NCBI GenBank assembly: GCA_963575745.1
Contig: CAUYUJ010002102.1
Coordinates: 390,739-454,738, forward strand
Direction of reading: 5' to 3'
DNA from: Prorocentrum cordatum
Lineage: Eukaryota > Sar > Dinophyceae > Prorocentrales > Prorocentraceae
DNA length: 64,000 bases
Every line of letters starts with the position of its first letter. The first letter of the stretch is position 1. Position numbers and translations under genes: made by a program. Shown here in pieces: positions 54,330 through 63,885 of this stretch. Under the pieces are notes generated by a model. It saw nothing but the letters and a program-made list of their open reading frames with translations. It made no database searches and had not been told where the DNA came from.

Positions 54330-56340
54330 GCTCGCAGCCCCTCAAGGATTGCGATGTCCCACTCAGATCTGCCTGGTGCCTCGCTCCGCTGGACCCACCA
54401 GCAGCCCTCGAAAGTGGCGACGGCTTCGCAGATCGCAGCCCCCCAGGGACAGCGAGGTCCCGCTCAGGTCCGCGCGGCGCCTCACTCCGCAGGGCCCACC
54501 AGCAGCCCTCGAAAGTGGCGACGTCTTCGCAGATCGCAGCCCCCCAAGGACGGCGAGGTTCCGCTCAGGTCCGCGCGGTGCCTCACTCCGCAGGGCCCAC
54601 CAGCAGCCCTCGACAGTGGCGACAGTTTCGCAGATCGCAGCCCCCCCAGGGACGGCGAGGTCCCACTCAGATCCGCGCGGTGCCTCGCTCGGCAGGACCC
54701 ACCAGCAGCCCTCGAAAGTGGCGACGGCTTCGCAGATCGCAGCCCCCCAGGGACGGCGAGGTCCCGCTCAGGTCCGCGCGGTGCCTCACTCCGCAGGGCC
54801 CGCCAGCAGCCCTCGAAAGTGGCGACAGTTTCGCAGATCGCAGGGACGGCGAGGTCCCGCTCAGGTCAGGACCCACCAGCAGCCCTCGAAAGTGGCGACG
54901 GCTTCGCAGATCGCAGCCCTCCAGGGACGGCGAGGTCCCGCTCAGGTCCGCGCGGCGCCTCACTCCGCAGGACCCACCAGCAGCCCTCGAAAGTGGCGAC
55001 AATTTCGCAGATCGCAGCCCCCCAGGGACGGCGAGGTCCCGCTCAGGTCCGCGCGGTGCCTCACTCCGCAGGGCCCACCAGCAGCCCTCGAAAGTGGCGA
55101 CAGTTTCGCAGATCGCAGCCCCCCAGGGACGGCGAGGACCAGCAGCCTTCGAAAGTGGCGACGTCTTCGCAGATCGCAGCCCCCCAGGGACGGCGAGGTC
55201 TTGTTTGGATACGCGGTGAGTGCCCTCTCTGCTGGCCTCCCCAGCAGCCCTCGAAAGTGGCGACGGCTTCGCAGATCGCAGCCCCCCAGGGACGGCGAGG
55301 TCCCGCTTGGATCCGCGGTGAGTGCCCTCTCTGCTGGCCTCCCCAGCAGCCCTCGAAAGTGGCGACAGTTTCACAGATCGCAGCCCCCCAGGGATGGCGA
55401 GGTCCTGTTTGGATCCGCGGTGAGTACCCTCTCTGCTGGCCTCCCCAGCAGCCCTCGAAAGTGGCGAGAGTTTCACAGATCGCAGCCCCTGATGGCGAGG
55501 TCCTGTTTGGATCCGCGGTGAGTGCCCTCTCTGCTGGCCTCCCCAACAGGCCATGACAGTGGCGACCGTTTCACAGGTCGCAGCCACCCAGGGATGGCGA
55601 GGTCTTGTTTGGATCCGCGGTGAGTGCCCTCTCTGCTGGCCTCCCCAGCAGCCCTCGAAAGTGGCGACAGTTTCACAGATCGCAGCCCCCCAGGGATGAC
55701 GAGGTCCCGTTTGGATCCGCGGTGAGTGCCCTCTCTGCTGGCCTCCCCAGCAGCCCTCGAAAGTGGCGACAGTTTCACAGATCGCAGCCCCCCAGAGATG
55801 GCAAGGTCCACTTTAGATCTGCTGGCTTCGCCAGCAGCCCTCGAAAGTGGCGGCAGTTTCACAGATCGCAGCCCCCCAGGGATGGCGAGGTCCTGTTTGG
55901 ATCCGCGGTGAGTGCCCTCTCTGCTGGCCTCCCCAACAGCCAATGAAAATGGCTACAATTTCACAGATCGCAGCCCCCCAGGGATGGCGATGTCCCGTTT
56001 GGATCCGCGGTGAGTGCCCTCTCTGCTGGCCTCCCCGGCAGCCTTCGAAAGTGGCGACAGTTTCACAGATCGCAGCCCCCCAGGGACGGCGAGGTCCCGT
56101 TTGGATCCGCGGTGAGTGCCCTCTCTGCTGGCCTCCCCAGCAGCCCTCGAAAGTGGCGAGAGTTTCGCAGATCGCAGCCCCCCAGGGACGGCGAGGTCCC
56201 GTTTGGATCCGCGGTGAGTGCCCTCTCTGCTGGCCTCCCCAGCAGCCCTCGAAAATGGCGACGTTTTCGCAGCAGCCCCCCAGGGAGGGAGAGGTCTCGC
56301 TCAAATCTGCGCGGTGCCTCAAGCCACACGGCGAGAGGAG
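54330..56340 (+). repeat. 101/102-bp tandem satellite inside the LRR retrocopy
   Basis: About 20 units begin CAGCAGCCCTCGAAAGTGGC and continue CAGATCGCAGCCCCCCAGGG. Type A units (101 bp, to about 55200) carry GTCCGCGCGGTGCCTCACTC. Type B units (102 bp) carry TTTGGATCCGCGGTGAGTGC and CTGGCCTCCCCAG. The flanks 54128-54330 and 56534-56725 are themselves near-duplicates. Many plus frames stay open through the array, and I do not call them genes. Confidence 0.95.
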
Positions 56341-57111
56341 ACAAGAGGGAGGCGGGAGGCGGGAGGCGGGAGAAGGACGCGACCACGGTGCTCCATTCGC
56401 AACGAATCCCCAACCAAGGAGGGCTGGGAAGAAGCAGGGCTTGGCGACGCGGGGGCCGAGAGCCCGGGGGCCGCCTGGGCGGGCTGCGGCCGCCTGCGGG
56501 CGCTCAGGCTCACTCTTGCCTGGAACCCCCTGGGCGATGCCGGCGCCGCCGCAGTGGCGCGGCACCTGCCGGCCCTCGCCAGCGGAGGCCTCGAGACGCT
56601 AGACTTGAAATGACCCTGGCGACGTGCCCAGCCCCTGGGCAGTGCGGGGCATGAGTAGCTTGGGAGTCGTGATGCGGAGGTGGTGACGTGACATGGGCGC
56701 ATCTACTTCTGCGAGCGGCATTCGGCGACGCGGGGGCCGGGAGCCTGGGGGCCGCGCTCCCCGCGAGCCGCGCGCCGAAAGGTCTGGATCTGCCACGCTC
56801 CAGGATCGCGGCGGCAGGCAGGGCCCGGCTCGAGGCGGCACGGAAGGCGGCGGGGCAGATTCACAGCTCCTGGAGAGGCCACTGCCTGCCAGTTTGAACG
56901 CCGCGCCCGCGGCAGCGGCCCGCGCTGGAGGGGGGCCAGCCTGGGCGTGGCGGTCTGGCCGCGAGCTGCAAGCCAAAGAGGGCGGCGGCTGCCAAAGGCA
57001 GCAGGACTGGATAGTTAGCCCCCTTTCCCATGTTTGTGCTGCGTGTTATGCTTGTACGGCACGGACTCTTACTGGTAAACTGGTACAAAAAAGACAGCGC
57101 CCAGGCGGTCC

Positions 57112-57600
57112 AAGACGCCCTCCAGGCAGGCCCAGAGCCTTCCAAGACGGCCCTAGAAGGCCCCAGGAACGCCCCAAGAGAGCCCCCAGAGAGGAGGCAA
57201 GGTTCGAGAAATCGGGCTCCCCGCCCGAAGAGACCCCAGGAGGCCTCAGGCCTCCAAAAGGCCTCCAAGAGGCCCCGAGAGGCCTCGAAGAGGCCTCCAG
57301 GAAACCCCCAGAAGCCTCCAAGACGACCCCAAGACCCCCCCAGAGAGCCCCACGATGGCTGCTGACGCCCCGACAAAGCGTCAGAGCCCCACAAGGACAG
57401 CACGGGAACCAACGTCACGCGCTCTATGGGCATCCTCTTCGTTGCTGCTCTCTTGCTCGAAAGTCACGTCCACTTGTCCTCCAAGATGTCTCCCAAGAGA
57501 CCCCCAAGAGTCCAAACTCATTGATTCCCTTTGGTTATGCTCAGTTCTTCTCCGGTTTCGGCTTTCCGGCTTCTTAACGCTCGAAGACGGCCCGAGCAAC
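57112..57600 (+). repeat. CCAAGACGGCCC repeat cluster
   Basis: CCAAGA.GGCCC phrases, then a spacer ending CTCCGGTTTCGGCTTTCCGG and AACGCTCGAAGACGGCCC. A GGCATCCTCTTC.TTGCT word is duplicated at about 57428 and 57656. Confidence 0.75.
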
Positions 57601-57821
57601 CCCACATAGTCCTGCGTAACACGGACATCATTGGAATCAGCATTATGCGCTCCACAGGCATCCTCTTCTCTGCTTTTCTCTTCCTCGCACGTCACGCTCA
57701 CCTGTCCTCCGAAGTCGGGGTTCGTGGCAACATCGTTCGCGATTCTCCCACCCCACCCAATCCATGGCCACGCCCGGGCGGCCTCCCCATATTTGGACGA
57801 ACTGCTTGTTCACCGACCCCT

Positions 57822-57943
57822 GGCATCGCTCGGACGTGTGCGTTTTTTCCTCGGCGAGGACCATCGAGGAGCATCCTTGACCACTTGCCGAAAAAAACAC
57901 GCACGAAACCGAAAAAAAAGGGAATGGACATCCGAGCGATGGC
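57822..57943 (+). mobile_element. M3 inverted-repeat element
   Basis: The ends GGCATCGCTCGGACGT and ACATCCGAGCGATGGC; GGACCATCGAGGAGCATCC and GCACGAAACCG inside. Confidence 0.85.
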
Positions 57944-58014
57944 GAGGACCTTGCAGAGGGGTTCCCATTGTGTGTCCCCCTGAGGGGAGTTTGGGCCGGG
58001 CGAGGCTAGGACAA

Positions 58015-58140
58015 GGGAAAATATCTTGCAGCGCATTCTGGATTGCTCTCAGAGCGTTCTGCAACGCTCTGAGAAGGCCGCGGCGCTCGAGACACATCCT
58101 CCAGAGCCGCGGGATCTCAGAGATTCTCGATTTGTCCTCG
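58015..58140. repeat. family 6 dispersed repeat
   Basis: CTCTCAGAGCGTTCTGCAAC, GAAGGCCGCGGCGCTCGAGA and GGGATCTCAGAGATTCTCGA. Confidence 0.65.
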
Positions 58141-58289
58141 TCCCGGCTTCGTCTTCGATTGATTTTTCCCTGACCGTGCGGCGGGGTTCCCGTTGTGTGT
58201 CCCCCTGAGGAGGCTCTCTGGGGTACCCGTCGAAATCTGGCCCCAGCCACAGGCAGGGGAACGACAGAAGGCCACAATTTGCAGTTGCG

Positions 58290-58626
58290 GCTTCGGTCGC
58301 GCCAAGATGGCCCCAAGACGGCCCAAAATGTCTTTCAGACAGCCCAAGAGGCCTCTTGGACGCCATAAGAGGGCTCCAAGAGGACCTCCAGGAGGCCAAT
58401 ATCATTAAATTCTCATTGGTCTTCAATGATTTCAGTTTCTTGCTTTTTCGGGCATCCGACGCTCCAGCTCGGGCCCATCGGTCTCAAAGATCACCCCAAG
58501 ACGGCCCACGAGGCTACCAAGAGACCCGCAAGACGGCCCAAGAGGGCCTGAAGACAGCCCAAGAGGCCCCAAAGACTGCCCCACGACGGCCCCAGATACC
58601 TCCAAGGTGGCCTTCAAGCGCCCAAA
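58290..58626 (+). repeat. CCAAGACGGCCC repeat cluster, left of the PAS retrocopy
   Basis: CCAAGATGGCCCCAAGACGG phrases and a spacer ending GGCATCCGACGCTCC. It continues at 61248 after the retrocopy. Confidence 0.75.
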
Positions 58627-58643
58627 GAGGAACTCTTGACTGC

Positions 58644-58679
58644 CCGTAGCCATTTTGGCTCAAGCCATTTGGGCTCAAG
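58644..58679 (+). other. spliced leader followed by a second, older leader relic
   Basis: A complete DinoSL core (58644-58664) is followed directly by CCATTTGGGCTCAAG (58665-58679), a 15-base leader remnant with one change. Tandem leaders are expected when an SL-bearing retrocopy is transcribed, trans-spliced again and retroposed again. Confidence 0.9.
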
Positions 58680-58779
58680 CCGCTTCGGAGCGTGAGGTAT
58701 CTCTGCTCGGGGAGCCCGCAAGGCGGACTTCGTCTAGCTCCGCGCAGGCGGCCGCCCTCACAGTGTCGGTGTTTCGAAG

Positions 58780-59883
58780 ATGGACGGGGAGGCGCCCGAC
58801 GGCCTCCGCGAGGCGCCCGTAGACGGGATCTTGCAGGGAGTGCCTGTCAATCTGGTGCAGCCAGCGGCGCAATTAGCGGCGGTAATATGCATAGTTTCGT
58901 TGTTGGGGGATTACATGTTGAAGCTTCGCGCAGGCTCTGCGTCGTGTGGATGCCTGAAAACTTTGAAGGAGATTCTAGGAACGCTCAGACAAGTTATCAA
59001 TTCAGGCTCTGGTCCAAACCATGAGCTAACATCGAAGCGAGCGAGGAGCAAGCGCGTGGCTGTAGGCCTTATCCTCTGCCGATATACCAAGTGGGGCCTG
59101 TTGATCATCCCTTTTGGCACCGTTGAGGCCGATGGGATTTTCTTCTTGCTGCGTTACACAGCTTTCTTCATACACGCAACTTTCGTGTCAATTGCTCCCA
59201 GTCGACACACGCATCGAGTACAGCATGCAGCATACTTGTTTTTCATGGCATCGTACAGTTTGGGGCTGTCGCCGCTAGTGATTTCTTTTGGTGGGCCTGA
59301 GTCCAACCCCGAATGGTATATACGGCGGGCGCTGTATGCATCGGGGATGTTTACTCTATACGACATTAGCTTACTCATCAACATCGTGGGGAATTGTAGT
59401 GTGTGGGGCTCCTTATTTGTGACGGCACTTGTTCACGGCGGCGATGGAACGTGCAACGGCGAAGATGTTCTGGGAACTATCGTGGCATGTTGGCTTGGTA
59501 TCATCGCGTGGACTGTTCTGTGTAACGTAGTGTTCATTGAGGGGGTGATTCGCGATGTGCAGATTCTGACGGTCCAGAGAGAGCTGAAGGCGGCCGATTC
59601 AGTTCTCCAAGGCACTTGTGATGCTGTGGTCGTATTGGACCAGGGGCTTAAGGTCATTCAGGGCGCAGAATCCGTGGCGAACATGCTGATGATGTCCCCA
59701 CCAAAGATCCAGGGCGAGAGCGTTTTGCCCCTGATCGCCACCGAAGAGGAACGCGGAAGATTTGAGGAGATGGTGCGTGGCGCCCCATCCGGCGCGGACC
59801 CAGGTCCGTGCACGGCTTTCAATACCTCCCTGAAGGACAGGGCTGCCATCTCGTGCGCTGTCGAGGCGCTGTGCGTGAAGTAG
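58780..59883 (+). CDS. membrane PAS protein, N-terminal open frame (367 codons)
   Basis: This is the longest clearly coding frame in the window. The composition is natural and GC-moderate, with no low-complexity run. Several hydrophobic segments precede the PAS-like domain. The TAG sits where the PAS strand should continue (text before is ALCVK, after is LQADGGGESFLLG), which suggests a substitution of a sense codon. A truncated receptor-like product is possible if transcribed. Confidence 0.7.
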   Translation: MDGEAPDGLREAPVDGILQGVPVNLVQPAAQLAAVICIVSLLGDYMLKLRAGSASCGCLKTLKEILGTLRQVINSGSGPNHELTSKRARSKRVAVGLILCRYTKWGLLIIPFGTVEADGIFFLLRYTAFFIHATFVSIAPSRHTHRVQHAAYLFFMASYSLGLSPLVISFGGPESNPEWYIRRALYASGMFTLYDISLLINIVGNCSVWGSLFVTALVHGGDGTCNGEDVLGTIVACWLGIIAWTVLCNVVFIEGVIRDVQILTVQRELKAADSVLQGTCDAVVVLDQGLKVIQGAESVANMLMMSPPKIQGESVLPLIATEEERGRFEEMVRGAPSGADPGPCTAFNTSLKDRAAISCAVEALCVK

Positions 59884-60046
59884 TTGCAGGCCGACGGCGG
59901 GGGTGAGTCGTTCTTGCTCGGTTCCTCGGGAAGCGGACCTGCCTGCAGTCCCTCGCCTGGCAAATTTCTCAAGCTCCGTCCCGCGGAGCAGACGTTCTCG
60001 GCCCCCGCCGCCACCCGCCGAGCAGTTGGTTGAGCATCCGCAGGCC

Positions 60047-61114
60047 ATGAGATCTGCCCGAAGCGTGGACGATCTGGCTGCCCAGGACGACAGCTCGGAT
60101 GGAGCCAGCTCGTCCACGGGGCAGAGCAGCGACAGCGACGACGCATGCACTCCAACAGGATGTCGGCCACCTGCCCTGTGGTTTGATCCCAGTTCGCCTG
60201 AGTTTGAGCTGGTCGAGAGCAGCGCCGAGTTCAGGATGCTTCCCGGCTTCACCGAGGAGGAGATGACAAACCTGGGAGGTGTTCTGACGTGGGTGCGCAA
60301 TGAGCAGAGGGAAGCTTTCGCAACTTGGGTGCGCAACTTCGCCGACGGCACCCAGAATCAGGAGAGTCAACGTTCCGACGCTCGTGCAGGAGTCAAATTG
60401 TGTATCGCGAGCGAGAAGCACAAGGCCCAGTTTCAGGCGGAGGTGCACTTGGAGACGTGCTGGTCAAAGGCCATTCCCATGACCCTCAAGCTCGTGGTCC
60501 ATGGCTTCCGAGCCCGGCCGAAGAATACTAATAAGGGTAGGAGCAGGAGGACTCGAGAACAACGTGATGATTCTTCTGATGCCGACGAGGCTACACCGCA
60601 CGAGGGCAAAAGAAGGGTGCGCAGTGAAGACTTTGAGGTTCGCGACTCAGGGCTACATGTGCAGTGCGACGTCGGGAATGGCGAGTCTGATAATGACCCG
60701 CTCGTGGTCACGAGGAGCATCAGCCCTGGTCTCCAGCTGCTTCTCGGCTCCGGCGATTCAGGGCAAGATGTGTGCGACTTGTTCGCCCAGACAGAGGTCG
60801 ACCGACTCGAAACTTGGTTGCACGACGAGTATTTCGCCCGGTTTCAGCGTAATGACGCCTCCTCCGCCACCAGCCACTGGTTTTCCTTAAAAATGCCAGC
60901 TCTGGAAACATTAGACGTCCGCATTGAGGTCAATTGTAGGCTCACGTTTCAGCGTGGAGACTTGGGCATGTGCCTGGTGATCCAACGAATGCGATGGTCG
61001 CCCATCAAGGGGTTGACAAGGGCCAAGGCGCGTAGAAGGCCAAGGACTGTCGGCACGCCGGCAAGGGTGGATTCGGCGATGCTCGACACGCTGAGTGGAC
61101 ACGTGAGCCTGTGA
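60047..61114 (+). CDS. C-terminal half of the PAS protein, second frame
   Basis: An ATG at 60047 opens 355 codons. The frame itself is open from 59903 but only via GTG. It contains SVDDLAAQDDSSDGASSSTG, a FELVESSAEFRMLPGF part, duplicated TWVRN words, a basic GRSRRTREQR patch and a RRRPRTVGTPARVDS end. It is the continuation of 58780-59883 after the frame change, not an independent gene in my reading. Confidence 0.6.
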   Translation: MRSARSVDDLAAQDDSSDGASSSTGQSSDSDDACTPTGCRPPALWFDPSSPEFELVESSAEFRMLPGFTEEEMTNLGGVLTWVRNEQREAFATWVRNFADGTQNQESQRSDARAGVKLCIASEKHKAQFQAEVHLETCWSKAIPMTLKLVVHGFRARPKNTNKGRSRRTREQRDDSSDADEATPHEGKRRVRSEDFEVRDSGLHVQCDVGNGESDNDPLVVTRSISPGLQLLLGSGDSGQDVCDLFAQTEVDRLETWLHDEYFARFQRNDASSATSHWFSLKMPALETLDVRIEVNCRLTFQRGDLGMCLVIQRMRWSPIKGLTRAKARRRPRTVGTPARVDSAMLDTLSGHVSL

Positions 61115-61247
61115 TGGACCTTAGTCATCACACTTCCGTCGGGCACAGCAATTGCTTAGGCGTGTAGGCGTTCAGGACAACTGTGGTGCGACTGAATATT
61201 TTGGAACTTCGCAGCAAACCAAAAAAAGGAGGAACTCTTGACTGCCC

Positions 61248-62010
61248 AGGGAGGGCCCAACCAAGAAGGACTCCGAAGACAAGGAGGCCTCGAAGAGGCC
61301 CCCAAGAGGTCCCCAAGAGAGCCCAAAAGGCCAGAGGAGGACTTCCGGGAGGCTGAAGTAATTGATTGCCCCGCGGCGTTTCAAAGGTTTTACCGTTGTG
61401 GCCTTTTAGGTCATGCCTTTTAGGTCTTCCGACGCTCCAAGACAGGCCCAACTGCCCCCAGTATCGCCACAAGACGGCTCAAGACGCCCCCAAGGGGCCC
61501 GCAAGACGGCCCAAGGCCTCACGACAGCCCAAGAGGCCCCCGAGATGGCCTCAAGACGGCCCCAGAGACCTAGCACCTAGCGGCCAAAGGAGGACCACGA
61601 CTGCCCAGGGAGGGCCCAAGACGGCCTCCGAAGGTCAAGAGGCCCCCAGGAGGTCCCCAAGAGAGCCTCAAGAGGCTCCAGGAGGACCTCCAGGAGGCTG
61701 AAATCATTGCGCTCACTTTTGTGTTTCAGTGTTGGTCTCACCTTTCCGGCCTTCCGACGCTCCAAGACGGGCCCACCGGCCCCCAAGATCGCCCTAAGAC
61801 GGCCCGAGAGGCCCCCACGAGGCACGCAAGACGGTCCAAGACAGCCCAAGAGGCCCCCTACGACGGCCCCAGAGACCTCAAAGACGGCCCTCAAGCGAGC
61901 CCAGGATGGCCTCCGAAGTCGAGGAGGGCCCATAGAGGCACCCAGGAGGCCCCTAAGAGGTCCCCAAGAAGTCCCAGGAATGCGGTCGGACCGAGGTATA
62001 TGATCGAGGT
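61248..62010 (+). repeat. CCAAGACGGCCC repeat cluster, right of the PAS retrocopy
   Basis: Two cycles of phrase block plus spacer (TTCCGACGCTCCAAGAC.GG at about 61429 and 61756). GACTGCCCAGGGAGGGCCCA occurs at 61241 and again near 61599. Confidence 0.8.
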
Positions 62011-62131
62011 CGGTTCGGGGAGGGTGCACCCTAGTCTTCTTCGTGCTTGTTGGATGTTTTTGTGCACCCTGGGGAAGGGTACCTCGAATGGTCTTCGGTT
62101 TGGCCGGCGGAGGGTCTCATGTTCTTGAAGG
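61990..62131. repeat. dispersed repeat shared with 45140-45262
   Basis: GAGGTCGGTTCGGGGAGGGT and TTTGGCCGGCGGAGGG in the same order as the partner. Confidence 0.7.
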
Positions 62132-62446
62132 ATGTTCTTCTGTCGTAGGTCCAGCCGTACCCCAGGAGGCTGGAGGAGACCCCCAAGAGGCTCTTTAAAC
62201 CTCCAGAAAGTTCCCCAGGAGGCCTCCTCCTCCTCGCTTTCCTTCTCTTCCCTCTCCCCCTTTCTCTTCCTCTCTCCAGCGTTCCCCCACACAACGGCTA
62301 GGGGAACACATAGTCCAATAGCTTGGACAGACTTCGGCCCAACGTTTGGTCACGCGGGCTTGTCCCCAAGGCAGGGGGCGGCGGTGATTCGCCGCAAGCA
62401 CCGTAGATTCACCAATCCTGAGGACCCAGGACAGAGGACTACAGTG

Positions 62447-62651
62447 GGGGCGCGCATCAAGAAACCATCTGCTTTTCGTCAGGGTATCCTGGGTTTCTTC
62501 GCTCCGCGCGCTGCGCGGTGACTCCTCGCAGCCGTTGAAGAAGCTGCTGCGTTCAGGGTGCTCCCGGTTTCCCGTCAGGCGCACCTCGCGCGCGGGTTTT
62601 CAGGGTTGGGTTTCTTGCGAGGGTTTCTTGCGGCCGCGCTCGCACTGTATT
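62447..62651. repeat. uninterrupted relative of 21615-22000 (empty site)
   Basis: GCGCGCATCAAGAAACCA runs directly into TCTGCTTTTCGTCAGGG, whereas the relative holds about 180 bp at that point. The next about 180 bp match closely. Confidence 0.8.
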
Positions 62652-62855
62652 ACAGGGGACCTGAGAACACTCCAACTCGTGCCTCGCAGCACGGTGGCCG
62701 AGGAGACGCCCTGCCTGACTCCGCCTCCTGCCTCTTTCTGTGCCGTAAGTCCCGCCCGCCTGCGATCTGAGGTCGGGGTTCGTGTCTCCATCAGGTTCGG
62801 ATCCAAGCCCCCGGGGGGGAGTGTCGCGTCCCGCAGCAATATTTCGGGGGCGGCA

Positions 62856-63020
62856 GAGAGGGGGATGATGACTAGGGGGGGTGGATATCATGGCGTGGGC
62901 CATGATATTTCCCAAGATTTCATGGCGCCCCTTCTCGTTTCATTACGTCCCTGGCCCCCCCGCTGGGCCGCGCACATGCCGCCGGTCCTGATATGCACCC
63001 CCCCCTCTTGGACACCCCTC
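62856..63020. repeat. GGTGATGACTAG dispersed repeat, copy 3 of 3
   Basis: GATGATGACTAGGGGGGGT, GATATCATGGCGTGGGCCAT and CCCCCTCTTGGACACCCC. Confidence 0.8.
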
Positions 63021-63236
63021 TTGGCCGCTCCCGAATATTTGGCTGCCCTGTAGCCCGAAGTTGGCCCCTTAGGCCGGCCCTCGGGGGTCCCATGCGGCAT
63101 TCCAGGAAAGGCCCTCGCCTTCGAGGCCCAACTGCGTTGGCGTTTCTGCCTCGGCGGAGGGTCCGCCTGGAAGGCGGCGGAGTAGGACGGGGCCGCCTCC
63201 GCTGGCGGAAGGCCTGGGGAAGGCGGCGGCAGCAAG

Positions 63237-63412
63237 ACATCTGAGCGACGGACAAAAACAACGGGGTCAACTGCGCCGGCATTGGCGCGTAAGCTCCCCG
63301 CGTAAGTTCGCGGCGTAAGCGCTCTTGATTCCAGAGTAGCGTGCCTCGCTGACGGCACGCGCAAGCCGCCGTGTTAGGTCGCTGCGTCATCTCGCGTAAG
63401 AACCGCTGTCGA
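63237..63412. repeat. GCGTAAG dispersed repeat, copy 2
   Basis: CAACTGCGCCGGCATTGGCG, GTAAGCTCCCCGCGTAAG and AGAGTAGCGTGCCTCGCTGA match copy 1. Confidence 0.75.
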
Positions 63413-63671
63413 TCGTCGCTCATTCGTTTTCCAAGAGATGGCCACTTTTTTGCGGGGGCAGGGTTTCGGGAATCCGCCAGACGCAGGTACAGCATGGTAC
63501 AGCCTCCTGGACTGACACGGCCCATCCGCCCTGAGCCCTTGCCCCCTGCCCGCAACGGCCCCCGCGGCAGGGCCCTAGCAACTGCGGCTGTGGATGTTTG
63601 TCCATCGGAGCTTCGCGGCTGCTCTCCATCCCCTCCCTCAAAACACACATAAGAGACAACTGTTCAGAGAC

Positions 63672-63885
63672 CCGAGTCATCAGGGGTAACTCGGGCCAGG
63701 GCTAACTCGGGTTCGTTTCTCGGGGATCCGCACCCGAGTTGCCCCGGGCCCGAGCTACCCCGGATAACTCGGGCGTCCAGAGCCCCAAATCATCAGGGAT
63801 GATTCGGGTCAGGGCTGACTCGGGTTCGTTTTTCGGGAATCCAGACCCGAGTTGCCCCGGGCCCGAGCTACCCCGGATACAGGCC
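63672..63885. repeat. 113-bp tandem duplication with ACTCGGG words
   Basis: TCATCAGGG starts units at 63677 and 63790. Both contain GGGTTCGTTT.TCGGG.ATCC and GAGTTGCCCCGGGCCCGAGC. The rest of the window to 64000 has no recognised feature. Confidence 0.9.

Larger units (their letters stand above)
52704..57111 (+). pseudogene. processed copy of a DWxSLPQ/leucine-rich-repeat mRNA
   Basis: The hallmarks are a 21-bp direct repeat (AGACAGCGCCCAGGCGGTCC core) at 52704-52724 and 57091-57111, an SL relic at 52729-52746, and an A6 tail at 57087-57092 overlapping the right repeat. Coding text runs through several frames. LVETAASDIDEFGARAARAI is near 52880. GVYARFLAEAAKKNTVCLLR and onward covers 53015-53516. 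DYKVVDLAVFLDWPSLPQKK is near 53535. VEEWLLTAPLPGTPAAVEPY, SERGWPCFGRALAELI, a Gln8 run and ADHALVERKYT cover 53660-53985. Leucine-rich repeats follow (LRELELENNSLGDAGAAAVA). At least four frame changes break it. An array of 101-102 bp units (54330-56340) splits the LRR part. The last LRR and a stop are at 56715-56897. The protein type (DWxSLPQ, YxERGWPxF, C-terminal ribonuclease-inhibitor-like LRR) recalls a family expanded in dinoflagellates; its function is unknown. Confidence 0.85.
58627..61247 (+). pseudogene. processed copy of a membrane PAS-domain mRNA
   Basis: The direct repeat GAGGAACTCTTGACTGCCC lies at 58627-58645 and 61229-61247. A DinoSL and a second relic occupy 58644-58679, and an A7 run 61221-61227. 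The ATG at 58780 opens 367 codons without introns. Hydrophobic, probably membrane segments lie at residues about 28-47, 93-111, 118-138, 149-170, 184-204 and 230-254. A PAS-like domain follows from about 270 (TCDAVVVLDQGLKVIQGAES; FNTSLKDRAAISCAVEALCV). A TAG at 59881 stops it in mid-domain. After a frame change near 59930 the sequence resumes (READLPAVPRL) and runs to 61114, with an ATG at 60047, a Ser/Asp-rich stretch, a second PAS-like part (DPLVVTRSISPGLQLLLGSG) and a basic tail. The parent is probably a membrane sensor or signalling protein (inference). One stop plus one shift point to a young pseudogene or an assembly error. Confidence 0.9.

Noticed and set aside
54289-55556. Two overlapping plus-strand frames of 410 and 420 codons
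   Set aside because: They run through the 101-bp satellite in different registers. Both are open because the unit lacks stops, so neither is evidence of a gene.
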